DNA of 8,145 nucleotides from the NCBI GenBank assembly GCA_023265235.1, contig JAHFUF010000195.1, positions 1 to 8,145 of the forward strand, read 5' to 3'. Origin of the DNA: Blastocatellia bacterium. GTDB taxonomy: Bacteria > Acidobacteriota > Blastocatellia > Chloracidobacteriales > JADJPF01. Of this stretch, positions 1-6,891 are shown piece after piece. The stretch's first letter is position 1, and every line of letters begins with the position of its first letter. The translations under genes were made by a program, and so were the position numbers. Under the pieces are notes generated by a model. The model was not told the DNA's origin, did not search any database, and was given only the letters and a program-made list of their open reading frames with translations.

Positions 1-834
1 GGAAGGTCGATCTTTGAGTTCTTTATAAACTTCTAGTGCTTTTAGGTGATATATTTTTGCTTCTAAGTAGTTGTCTGAAGAGAGATAAGCATCTGCTAAA
101 GCAGACAGAGTACTGGCTTCACCGCTACGATTTTTTAACTCGCGCTGTATTTCAATGACTTTTTCAAAATATTTAATTGCCCCAGTATATTCTTCATCAC
201 GTAACAAACGGCCAGTAATAGCCAAATATGCCCTAGCTAAGGCAAATTTGTCACCGCTTTGATCTGCTAGTACTACTGCTATTTCAGCCGCTTCTAATGC
301 TTGATTATCTGCTCTAACTTCTGATAGCACAGACAAACGGCCTGTGTGTAACTCGCTTGCCCAAGTAGGATCTTTTGTTTCTACTAAGCATTGTTCGTAA
401 TATGCTAGATCTTCTTTTAACTTTTCTTCACCAGTTTTAAGTGGGGTTTCACCGCTAGTAATACTTAAGCTATAGCTTCCACCACGCATTTGCCAAACTG
501 TAGTTGCTTCGATAATATACTTGCCATCTTTTGGTAACTTACTAACAATACGTGAGTTATAGCCAAATCCACCATTATCATCAACAGCAAGTAACTTACC
601 ATTTGCATCAGAGAGTTTTATTAGACTATCAAAAGTCTGGGAAGACATTTCTATTGTTACTAGATCGCCTGCTTTACCAATAAAAATCCAAGTTTCGTAA
701 GCTATACCGTCGCGGTTTGGTGATTTATCGTCTAAACGGCTTTCTTGGCTTTGTCCTATGGCAATTCCTTTGTCTGCTGCAAGACTTGAAATAGAGAGAA
801 AGAAGACTAATAAAATTATTACGACTATACGCAT
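1..834 (-). CDS. Secreted PPC-like domain and TPR protein, N-terminal 278 residues (3' end outside window)
   Basis: The reading frame is open from ATG at 834 to the window edge. The first 20 residues are a Sec signal peptide: MRI, a hydrophobic core rich in I, L, V and F, and probable cleavage at LAA|DKG. Residues about 22-127 look like a bacterial pre-peptidase C-terminal (PPC) beta domain: a segment near 47-62 (YETWIFIGKAGDLVTIEM), then DSLIKL, DDNGG and a closing GGSYSLSI. Residues about 198-231 and 238-271 are two TPR-type helical hairpins at 40-residue spacing. PPC plus TPR in exported proteins often precedes a CHAT or other C-terminal domain, but nothing of that kind lies inside the window. 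It is probably periplasmic or cell-surface and acts as a protein-binding scaffold; partners are unknown. An AAGGA ribosome site (839-843) lies 4 bases before the ATG. The gene is divergent from the glycosyltransferase. Signal peptide and TPR calls are firm, the PPC call is good, and the function is unknown. Confidence 0.85.
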   Translation of the reverse strand, partial: MRIVVIILLVFFLSISSLAADKGIAIGQSQESRLDDKSPNRDGIAYETWIFIGKAGDLVTIEMSSQTFDSLIKLSDANGKLLAVDDNGGFGYNSRIVSKLPKDGKYIIEATTVWQMRGGSYSLSITSGETPLKTGEEKLKEDLAYYEQCLVETKDPTWASELHTGRLSVLSEVRADNQALEAAEIAVVLADQSGDKFALARAYLAITGRLLRDEEYTGAIKYFEKVIEIQRELKNRSGEASTLSALADAYLSSDNYLEAKIYHLKALEVYKELKDRPS

Positions 835-864
835 AATGTCCTTTAATTAGTTGTAAATAGAGAG

Positions 865-893
865 ATTAATCCTGATGTTAGATTGTTTTTCAA
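865..893 (-). promoter_or_regulatory. Candidate sigma-70 promoter for the PPC/TPR gene
   Basis: On the minus strand, TTGAAA (888-893, 5 of 6 to the -35 consensus) is followed after exactly 17 bases by ATTAAT (865-870, 4 of 6 to the -10 consensus), about 31 bases before the ATG at 834. A second possible -10, TATACT (893-898), lies just upstream with a poorer -35 (TTGCTG) 17 bases away. Either could drive the gene. This is consensus matching only. Confidence 0.4.
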
Positions 894-942
894 GTATATG
901 AAAAAACTTCTCTTTCAGCAATCAACCCTAGCGTTTCAGCCA

Positions 943-963
943 AAATTTTAGCGATTAAAATTT
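943..963. repeat. AT-rich inverted repeat in the divergent intergenic region
   Basis: AAATTTTA (943-950) and TAAAATTT (956-963) are perfect 8-base inverted half-sites around the 5-base centre GCGAT. The repeat sits about 37 bases upstream of the glycosyltransferase -10 box and behind the promoters of the divergent gene. It could be an operator or an UP-like A/T element, but in such AT-rich DNA a palindrome of this kind can also arise by chance. Confidence 0.4.
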
Positions 964-996
964 ATAAATTTATTAAAATAACAGCCTGATTTGTTA

Positions 997-1005
997 TGGT
1001 ATAAT
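997..1005 (+). promoter_or_regulatory. Extended -10 promoter of the glycosyltransferase gene
   Basis: TGGTATAAT matches the extended -10 consensus TGnTATAAT at every specified base. The -10 hexamer is 1000-1005. There is no good -35 at 17 bases upstream (977-982 is poor), which is common for extended -10 promoters. Transcription would start near 1012, giving a leader of about 36 bases that contains the AAGGA ribosome site near 1034-1038, before the ATG at 1048. Confidence 0.6.
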
Positions 1006-1047
1006 GCCGAGCAAGCAAAACCACCTTATTTCTAAGGATTTAAGCCT

Positions 1048-2259
1048 ATGCGCATCTGCATGTTCAATAATCTTTTCCCACCTATTAAAAGCGGTTCTTC
1101 CCATTTTACTTTTAGATTATCTAAAATGCTTGTAGAGCGAGGACATGAGATAACAGTTATTGCTGCAAGGGTTGGAGATACAGCAGAATATGAAAAAATG
1201 GATGGAATAGAGGTCTATCGCCTTCCTTGTTTGATGTTTCCACAAATGGAAATAGCACATGGCTTTAAGTATCTTTCTTTTACCTTTTTCCCAAGGAATG
1301 TAAGTAAAATAGTTGGGCTTTGTAAGGAAAAAAAATTTGATATACTACACCAACATGGTCAAATTTTTGATACAGCACTTAGTTCAGCTTATGCTGCTAG
1401 AAAACTAAAAATACCCCTAGTTAATACAATTCATACCCCTGTACGTCATACTATCCCACTTTACTTAAAAATATTAGTTTTTTTAGATAGAAATATTGTT
1501 AAACACTTGATTATCAAACATGCGCAAGTTTTAATTGCTCCAGACCAAACCGTAGTAGACAACATAAATGAGCGTTATCAACATCCTTGGGCTGAAGAAG
1601 TTCCTTATGGGGTTGACCAACTTTTTGCAACTCCAGAACAAGGCTTAGAACTCAGACAGAAATATAATTTAGGCTCACGTCCTTTAATACTTTCTCTTGG
1701 ACATGTACATAATTTGCGAGACCGTTGTGATCTAATTTCTGCAATGCCTGAAATTATTAAGCAAGTTCCAGATGTCCATTTAATGATTGTTGGCGATATT
1801 TATATACAAAAACCCATTGAACTAGTAGAGAGATTAGGCATTAAATCTCATGTAACTTTTACTGGAGGTATACCACATGAAGAAATAGGTGCTTATTTTG
1901 CTGCGGCAACCATTGAAGCTCATTGGCTAGGAAATGCTCCTGGACTTGGTATTGCCGCAATGGAAGCAATGGCAGTTGGTAAACCAGTTGTTTCATCAAT
2001 AGGAGTAGATGATTTAGGTAAAGGAGTTCTCCAACCAGGCAACAATATAGTTTTAATAGATAGAGGGGTGGTACCTAATATTGCTGAATCAATAATTAAA
2101 CTCTTAATTGACCCAATACTGCGCCAACAAATAGGTGATAATGGGCGCAAAATGATTGAAGAGCATTTTTCTTGGCAAAGTGTTACTACAAAAATGGAAA
2201 AGGTTTATCAAAAAATGATTGAATTGGATAATGGGTTTATCTCAAAAACCGTAAAATAA
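1048..2259 (+). CDS. GT4-type (GT-B fold) glycosyltransferase
   Basis: Predicted cytoplasmic or membrane-peripheral sugar transferase of 403 residues, the usual size for GT4 enzymes that build lipopolysaccharide, capsule, glycolipid or exopolysaccharide; donor and acceptor cannot be told. The N-terminal Rossmann half starts MRICMFNNLFPPIKSGSS, with the glycine-loop G16. H129 in NTIHTP matches the conserved GT4 histidine. PYGVD (186-190) marks the domain junction. The C-terminal half has MIVGD (246-250), FTGGIPHEEI (271-280) and GLGIAAMEAMAVGKPVV (299-315). It departs from family norms: the Arg/Lys pair expected after the LGR motif (around 217-226) reads LGHVHNLRDR, and the first Glu of the EX7E motif is Pro298, leaving only E306. 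A changed donor site or weakened activity is possible. It has its own promoter and is not linked to other cell-wall genes here. The family call is confident; the specificity is open. Confidence 0.9.
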   Translation: MRICMFNNLFPPIKSGSSHFTFRLSKMLVERGHEITVIAARVGDTAEYEKMDGIEVYRLPCLMFPQMEIAHGFKYLSFTFFPRNVSKIVGLCKEKKFDILHQHGQIFDTALSSAYAARKLKIPLVNTIHTPVRHTIPLYLKILVFLDRNIVKHLIIKHAQVLIAPDQTVVDNINERYQHPWAEEVPYGVDQLFATPEQGLELRQKYNLGSRPLILSLGHVHNLRDRCDLISAMPEIIKQVPDVHLMIVGDIYIQKPIELVERLGIKSHVTFTGGIPHEEIGAYFAAATIEAHWLGNAPGLGIAAMEAMAVGKPVVSSIGVDDLGKGVLQPGNNIVLIDRGVVPNIAESIIKLLIDPILRQQIGDNGRKMIEEHFSWQSVTTKMEKVYQKMIELDNGFISKTVK

Positions 2260-2344
2260 ATTACACACAATAGAATTTTTACTAGCTGCTTTAAGCAACT
2301 TTAGGACTCATTTTCGGTAAAAGTGTAACATTTATGTAAAATAT

Positions 2345-2375
2345 TTGTAACAAAACTGTAAAAATTCGCTATACT
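2345..2375 (+). promoter_or_regulatory. Candidate promoter of the channel operon
   Basis: TATACT (2370-2375) matches the -10 consensus at 5 of 6 positions. TTGTAA (2345-2350) matches the -35 at 4 of 6, but the spacer is 19 bases, longer than ideal. A start near 2382 would give a leader of about 80 bases before the first channel gene. No terminator hairpin for the preceding glycosyltransferase is obvious, so some read-through is possible. Confidence 0.4.
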
Positions 2376-2403
2376 ATCTAAATCCTCACTAGAGTAAATT
2401 TTG

Positions 2404-2421
2404 GTCTAACTAGTCTAACTA
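2404..2421 (+). repeat. Two adjacent 9-base direct repeats in the channel leader
   Basis: GTCTAACTA occurs twice back to back (2404-2412 and 2413-2421), downstream of the predicted transcription start and about 43 bases before the ATG of the first channel. Tandem direct repeats of 9 bases put the two copies nearly on one face of the helix, as in some activator or repressor sites. No regulator can be named from this sequence. Confidence 0.55.
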
Positions 2422-2463
2422 ACACCAATATTTATTAAAACTATCAAACTAGGGTTTATAGAG

Positions 2464-4056
2464 ATGTCTTTATTTAGTTTAGCCAGTTTTATTTTTGAAG
2501 CTTTCTCCCAAGCAATAATTCGTGAGTTTATCGCTAATGGAGCAGGTGGGTTTATCCTAGCTACAGTACTTGGTGCAATAGTTATAGCTCGTATTATTCC
2601 AGAAAAACGTAAACAACTTCGCGGAGTCATAGCTCCTATTTTTATTTATGTTTGCTTTATTTTACTAGCAATAATACTAGAATTGAATGGACAGGTTTCC
2701 TATAGTGATTATTCGCGTGCCCTAGCAACAGCATTTGTTAGTGTTTCTTTAATTAATCTTGGTTCACTAATGTTATTTGATGTTATTTTAGGAGGATTAC
2801 ACCTAAAAGTTCCTAGGTTACTACGTGAAACTACAGTAATTTTAACATATATAGTTGCTGTGCTTGTAATACTCTCATCACGAGGAGTTAATGTTACAGG
2901 GCTTTTAACTACGTCAGCAATTATATCAGCAGTAATAGGTTTATCTTTACAAGACACTTTAGGCAATATAATTGCAGGTTTTGCTTTAGAAATTGAACAT
3001 GTAATAAAGCCTGGAGACTGGATAAAGATAGAACCCTATGTTGGACGAGTAAAAGAAGTTCGTTGGCGACAAACTGTAATTGAAACACGTAACTGGGAAA
3101 CAGTACTGGTTCCTAATAGTCAACTAATGAAAAGCCAAGTAATGATTTATGGACAACGCCATGGTAAACCAATACAAACAAGACGTTGGATTTACTTTAA
3201 TATAGATTTTCGTTATACCCCTAATGAAGTAATAGGATATGTTAACGACTCATTACAAGCTAATCCTATTCCAAATGTAGCAGATGATCCTAAGATACAT
3301 GCGATTTTAATGGATTTTAAGGATAGTTATTGTACTTATGCTGTTCGCTATTGGTTAACAGATTTAGCAGCAGATGATCCAACTGATTCTAATGTTAGGA
3401 TTAGGATTTATTATGCTCTTAAACGTGCTGAAATCCCGCTTTCCATTCCTGCTCATAGTGTGTTTGTTACAGAATTAAACAATAAACGAGAAATTAGAAA
3501 ACATGAACAATTAATGGAGCAACGGCTGTCTGCTATACGTAATGTAGAGTTATTACATTCAATGACAGAAACAGAATTAAAAGAGCTAGTAGAACATTTG
3601 CGCTATGCTCCTTTTGCCCGTAGTGAAGTAATTACTCGTCAAGGTGCAGAAGCTCATTGGCTATATATTATTACTAAAGGAGAAGTTGCTGTTAAAGTAA
3701 GTATTGCTTCAATGAATGGTAATGGCTCAAGTAAATCTTTAGCTGTAGAAAAAGAGGTTTCACGATTAAAAGCAGGGGATTTTTTTGGTGAGATGTCTTT
3801 AATGACTGGTGAACCGCGTAGTGCTACTGTGGTTGCGTTAGAAGAAGTTGAGTGCTATCGCTTAGATAAAGAAGCCTTCCAAAACATTCTTACTGAGCGA
3901 CCAGAAATTGTTAAAGATATTTCTCGTATTATTGCCCGCCGTCGAGTAGAACTTGAGTCTGTCAAAAAAGGTTTAGACAAAGAAGCAGGCAAAGAACAAG
4001 TAGAACAAACCCAAGTTCGTATCTTAAAATCTATTAAAGATCTTTTTGGGCTTTAG
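2464..4056 (+). CDS. MscS-family channel with C-terminal cyclic-nucleotide-binding domain, copy 1 (bCNG type)
   Basis: A 530-residue inner-membrane channel subunit. Hydrophobic segments lie near 27-46, 54-73, 86-109 and 122-139. The pore helix follows at about 147-176, containing SAIISAVIGLSLQDTLGN, a canonical MscS TM3. The MscS beta domain is about 183-230 (GDWIKIEPYVGRVKEVRWRQ, then VPNSQ at 216-220), followed by the alpha/beta cytoplasmic body to about 336. A charged linker (341-357) leads into a cyclic-nucleotide-binding fold (about 358-490). Its phosphate-binding cassette reads FFGEMSLMTGEPRSATV (440-456), with E443 and R452 in place. MscS proteins with this added domain are the bacterial cyclic-nucleotide-gated (bCNG) group, likely heptamers in which ligand binding modulates gating; some members respond poorly to membrane tension. 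The ligand (cAMP or cGMP) is unknown. The ATG follows a weak AGGG (2451-2454). A paralogue starts 51 bases downstream. Confidence 0.93.
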   Translation: MSLFSLASFIFEAFSQAIIREFIANGAGGFILATVLGAIVIARIIPEKRKQLRGVIAPIFIYVCFILLAIILELNGQVSYSDYSRALATAFVSVSLINLGSLMLFDVILGGLHLKVPRLLRETTVILTYIVAVLVILSSRGVNVTGLLTTSAIISAVIGLSLQDTLGNIIAGFALEIEHVIKPGDWIKIEPYVGRVKEVRWRQTVIETRNWETVLVPNSQLMKSQVMIYGQRHGKPIQTRRWIYFNIDFRYTPNEVIGYVNDSLQANPIPNVADDPKIHAILMDFKDSYCTYAVRYWLTDLAADDPTDSNVRIRIYYALKRAEIPLSIPAHSVFVTELNNKREIRKHEQLMEQRLSAIRNVELLHSMTETELKELVEHLRYAPFARSEVITRQGAEAHWLYIITKGEVAVKVSIASMNGNGSSKSLAVEKEVSRLKAGDFFGEMSLMTGEPRSATVVALEEVECYRLDKEAFQNILTERPEIVKDISRIIARRRVELESVKKGLDKEAGKEQVEQTQVRILKSIKDLFGL

Positions 4057-4074
4057 TAATGTTAGTCTAGAATA

Positions 4075-4087
4075 TCATTATTAATGA
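4075..4087. repeat. 13-base palindrome between the two channel genes
   Basis: TCATTA and TAATGA are perfect inverted 6-base arms around a single T, in the 51-base gap between the channel genes and just before the ribosome site (AAGGA, 4094-4098) of copy 2. It is too short and AT-rich for a terminator. It may be a protein-binding site or chance. Confidence 0.3.
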
Positions 4088-4107
4088 GCTAAAAAGGATG
4101 CAGTAAA

Positions 4108-5694
4108 ATGGGTTTGCTAGTTTTAGTAAGTTTTATTTTTCAAACTTTTTTTCAGGATTTAGTTAGTGCCTTTATTGCTAGTGGAGTAATTAGCTTTATT
4201 TTAGTCACCATATTTGGGGTTATGCTTGTTGCTTATATTGTTCCAGAAAAACGTAAACAACTGCGTGGAGTTTTCATTTCTATTTTTATTTATGTTTGTT
4301 TTGTTTTTATAGCAATATTTTTAGAATTAAACAATAACGCTACTTATAGTGATTATGCGCGTGCCCTAGCAACAGCATTTGTTAGTGTTTCATTAATTAA
4401 CCTTGGTTCATTAATGTTGTTTGATGTTATTTTAGGAGGACTACGCTTAAAAGCCCCTAGATTACTACGAGATACTACTGTGATTTTAACCTATATAATT
4501 ACAGTGCTAGTGATACTTTCATCAAGAGGAGTTAATGTTACAGGGCTTTTAACTACGTCAGCAATTATATCAGCGGTAATAGGTTTATCCTTACAAGATA
4601 CTCTAGGCAATATAATTGCAGGTTTTGCTTTAGAAATTGAACATGTAATAAAGTCTGGAGACTGGATAAAGATAGAACCCTATATTGGACGGGTAAAAGA
4701 AGTTCGTTGGCGACAAACTACAATTGAAACACGTAACTGGGATACGGTACTGGTTCCTAATAGCCAACTAATAAAAAATCAAGTAATGATTTATGGACAA
4801 CGCCATAGTCAACCACTACAAACAAGGCGTTGGATTTACTTTAATATAGATTTTCGCTATACCCCTAATGAAGTAATAGGATATGTTAATGACGCATTAC
4901 AAGCTAATCCTATCCCAAATGTAGCAGATGATCCTAAGATACACGCAATTTTAATGGATTTTAAGGATAGTTATTGTACTTACGCTGTTCGCTATTGGTT
5001 AACAGATTTAGCAGCAGATGATCCAACTGATTCTAATGTTAGGATTAGGATTTATTATGCTCTCAAACGTGCTGAAATCCCCTTTTCTCTTCCTGCTCAC
5101 AGCTTATTTGTTACAGAATTAAGTAATAAACGAGAAATTAGAAAACATGAACAACAAATAGAGCAACATATAGTTGCTTTACGTAATACAGAGTTGTTTC
5201 ATCCATTGAAAGATAGCGAATTAAGAGAATTAAGTACCCATATACGTTATGCTCCTTTTGCTAGTGGAGAAGTAATTACTCGTCAAGGTGCAGAAGCTCA
5301 TTGGCTATATATTCTTGTTAAAGGGGAAGTTTCTGTTCGAGTAAGTGTTAGCACTGGAGGTAATACAACTAAAGATTTAGTTATGGAAAAGGAAGTTTCG
5401 CAATTAAAAGCAGGAGACTTTTTTGGCGAAATGTCTTTAATGACAGGAGCACCTCGGGCTTCTACAGTGGTGGCATTAAAAGAAGTTGAATGTTACAGAT
5501 TAGACAAAGAAGCATTTCAAAATATCCTTAGAGAGCGACCAGAAATTGCTCAAGAAATTGCTCATATAATGGCTCGGCGACGTTTAAGGTTAGAAGCTAT
5601 TGTGCAAGGCTTAGACAAAGAAATACACCATGAGGAAATAGAAAAAAACCAAGTACACATCTTGGAATCTATTAAGAAGTTTTTTGGACTTTAG
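4108..5694 (+). CDS. MscS-family channel with C-terminal cyclic-nucleotide-binding domain, copy 2 (bCNG type)
   Basis: A 528-residue tandem paralogue of the preceding channel, with the same order of parts: membrane segments near 27-45, 54-73, 86-109 and 122-139, an identical pore helix (residues 141-182 match copy 1 exactly), the MscS beta domain (184-230), the cytoplasmic body and a cyclic-nucleotide-binding domain (about 358-488). Residues 141-340 differ from copy 1 at only 14 positions, while residues 1-46 differ at about half and the sensor domain is also clearly diverged. The phosphate-binding cassette reads FFGEMSLMTGAPRASTV (438-454): R450 is kept, but the next residue is Ala where copy 1 has Ser, a position linked to ligand choice in this fold. 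The two subunits could form mixed heptamers or sense different ligands or levels. AAGGA (4094-4098) lies 9 bases before the ATG. No terminator is seen after it, so the next gene may be co-transcribed. Confidence 0.93.
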   Translation: MGLLVLVSFIFQTFFQDLVSAFIASGVISFILVTIFGVMLVAYIVPEKRKQLRGVFISIFIYVCFVFIAIFLELNNNATYSDYARALATAFVSVSLINLGSLMLFDVILGGLRLKAPRLLRDTTVILTYIITVLVILSSRGVNVTGLLTTSAIISAVIGLSLQDTLGNIIAGFALEIEHVIKSGDWIKIEPYIGRVKEVRWRQTTIETRNWDTVLVPNSQLIKNQVMIYGQRHSQPLQTRRWIYFNIDFRYTPNEVIGYVNDALQANPIPNVADDPKIHAILMDFKDSYCTYAVRYWLTDLAADDPTDSNVRIRIYYALKRAEIPFSLPAHSLFVTELSNKREIRKHEQQIEQHIVALRNTELFHPLKDSELRELSTHIRYAPFASGEVITRQGAEAHWLYILVKGEVSVRVSVSTGGNTTKDLVMEKEVSQLKAGDFFGEMSLMTGAPRASTVVALKEVECYRLDKEAFQNILRERPEIAQEIAHIMARRRLRLEAIVQGLDKEIHHEEIEKNQVHILESIKKFFGL

Positions 5695-5813
5695 ATAACT
5701 CAAAGGTTTTCCGATTTAACATAAAATTTTCAAACTTTTTTTCTTTACTCCTATTCCTAACAAACACACCGAACCTAATAAAAATAAGACAAAAAATTCT
5801 TTGGAGGATAGTT

Positions 5814-6305
5814 ATGTTACGTTTACACAAAGCTTTATTGGCAATGATTTGTTTAATGGTTTTTACTACTTTAACATTTGCACAAGGATTAGGCGAAGAA
5901 AAAAAAGAAGGGAAAGAACCAAAACAAGTTAGTAAAATTATTAGATTAAAACCTACAGGTATGTCTCCTGAAGCAACTGGAATAGTACGTATTTCTTTTA
6001 CTATGAAAAAAGAAGGAGAAGCGTCTCAACAGTTTGAATTAATTACAGTTAACTTAAATGACCGCGATAATTATAGGTTATTTGTTGATGGTACTGAAGT
6101 CACTTCTAGAGAACCAAGAGCTATTAAAGGAAATGCAGAAGCATTTTTTGTTATAGATTTTTCTAACAAAAAGAAAGAGGCTGGCAAAAAAGGCGGATCT
6201 GCTGATGGCCTACCTACTTCCTTAGACCCTGTTACAAAAATTAGACATATAGAAGTACGTGATATGAATAGCCAAGTGATTTTAGTTGGAGATTTTGCAG
6301 AATAA
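5814..6305 (+). CDS. Small exported protein of unknown function
   Basis: A 163-residue protein with a Sec signal peptide: basic start MLRLHK, hydrophobic core and probable cleavage at TFA|Q (after residue 23). A Lys/Glu-rich stretch (about 28-42) follows, then a mostly beta-type region (about 42-163) with ATGIVRISFTM, YRLFVDGTEV and a final IEVRDMNSQVILVGDF. A Lys/Gly-rich insert (about 118-130) interrupts it. There is no lipobox cysteine, transmembrane anchor or catalytic motif. The strand pattern and the FVDGTEV turn suggest a small beta-sandwich in the periplasm, which is inference. A strong GGAGG (5803-5807) lies 6 bases before the ATG. The gene follows the two channels by 119 bases with no terminator between and ends at the terminator at 6343-6381, so it may be the last gene of the channel transcript. 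I do not recognise the family. Confidence 0.8.
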   Translation: MLRLHKALLAMICLMVFTTLTFAQGLGEEKKEGKEPKQVSKIIRLKPTGMSPEATGIVRISFTMKKEGEASQQFELITVNLNDRDNYRLFVDGTEVTSREPRAIKGNAEAFFVIDFSNKKKEAGKKGGSADGLPTSLDPVTKIRHIEVRDMNSQVILVGDFAE

Positions 6306-6342
6306 AATATTCTTTACGATCTACTAACGAATTTTTCTTAAT

Positions 6343-6381
6343 ATAGCTCAGGAATTTAATTTCTGGGCTATTTTTATTTTT
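6343..6381 (+). terminator. Rho-independent terminator after the exported-protein gene
   Basis: ATAGCTCAG (6343-6351) pairs with CTGGGCTAT (6363-6371) over 9 pairs including one T-G wobble. The stem extends inward by G-T, A-T and A-T to a 5-base loop (TTTAA). A T-rich tract (6371-6381, TTTTTATTTTT) follows at once. It lies 37 bases after the stop codon at 6305 and separates this unit from the gene pair downstream. Confidence 0.85.
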
Positions 6382-6400
6382 AGAATGTAGGACTAATGGC

Positions 6401-6429
6401 TTGCAATATTGGGGTTATCTGCATAATCT
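6401..6429 (+). promoter_or_regulatory. Weak candidate promoter for the unknown gene pair
   Basis: TTGCAA (6401-6406) lies 15 bases before CATAAT (6422-6427, 5 of 6 to the -10 consensus) or 17 bases before TAATCT (6424-6429). Position supports it: it lies directly after the terminator at 6343-6381 and before the next gene. The match is modest. Confidence 0.3.
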
Positions 6430-6498
6430 TTTGCTTTATCATTAAAGAATTAACTATTGGCAGCTCCTAATTCCTTAAATAATTTTGTGGTGAGATTT

Positions 6499-6891
6499 AT
6501 GCCAGAGCTATATTGGACAAAATATGACTTGTTACAGTTTGCTGCACGGCATATTTTAGAGAATTTTGATACCAGCCAAATAAAAACACATAATAATTTC
6601 TGGCCTTCTGGAACCACCAAAGAATACCTAGGACAACTTTTAGAATGGATTACAACTAATTATCAAGATAGGATTGATCTACCGCCTAGAGGGGTTTGTG
6701 GAGAAGGGTTTGAAACCTATGAGTTTTTGCTGGATTTTGGTATTACAATTCGTTTAGGGGTTAGTAGTAACGGGAGAATTTTGCTGTTTCAACCATTAGA
6801 CGGAGAAAACATAGTAAAAGTAAACCTAGAAGAGGCACATAAGTTATTTACGATTTTATTTTCTAATGTAGGAAAAGGGGATAATAGATGA
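6499..6891 (+). CDS. Protein of unknown function, first gene of an overlapping pair
   Basis: From ATG at 6499 this is a 130-residue soluble protein without signal peptide or membrane segment. Residues 7-24 and 40-54 look helical (KYDLLQFAARHILENF, KEYLGQLLEWI). A loop with PPRGVCGEGFETYE (62-75) follows, then strands at about 76-98 (FLLDFGITIRLGV, GRILLFQPL) and a closing helix (about 108-122). I do not recognise the family. Start choice: the frame is open back to a TTG at 6457, adding 14 residues, with GTG codons at 6487 and 6490. ATG 6499 is preferred because GGTGAG (6489-6494) can act as a ribosome site and no good one precedes the TTG. The stop overlaps the next start as ATGA (6888-6891), which indicates translational coupling and a shared role. 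Small alpha/beta cytoplasmic partners of this size can be immunity-like or adaptor proteins, but nothing here proves either. Confidence 0.7.
   Translation: MPELYWTKYDLLQFAARHILENFDTSQIKTHNNFWPSGTTKEYLGQLLEWITTNYQDRIDLPPRGVCGEGFETYEFLLDFGITIRLGVSSNGRILLFQPLDGENIVKVNLEEAHKLFTILFSNVGKGDNR

Noticed and set aside
1920..2150. Minus-strand open frame of 76 codons inside the glycosyltransferase gene
   Set aside because: It is antisense to a clear coding gene, has no ribosome site and encodes a low-complexity Ser/Pro/Ile-rich sequence without family features.
2270..2320. Terminator hairpin after the glycosyltransferase gene
   Set aside because: The TGCTTTAAGCA motif has a loop too small to fold and no T-run follows it.
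2415..2966. Two minus-strand open frames (2415-2630 and 2709-2966) opposite the first channel
   Set aside because: Both are shadows of the channel gene, with no promoter, ribosome site or recognisable protein.
6457..6498. TTG start adding 14 residues to the first gene of the unknown pair
   Set aside because: No convincing ribosome site precedes 6457, whereas GGTGAG lies just before ATG 6499; it remains possible but less likely.
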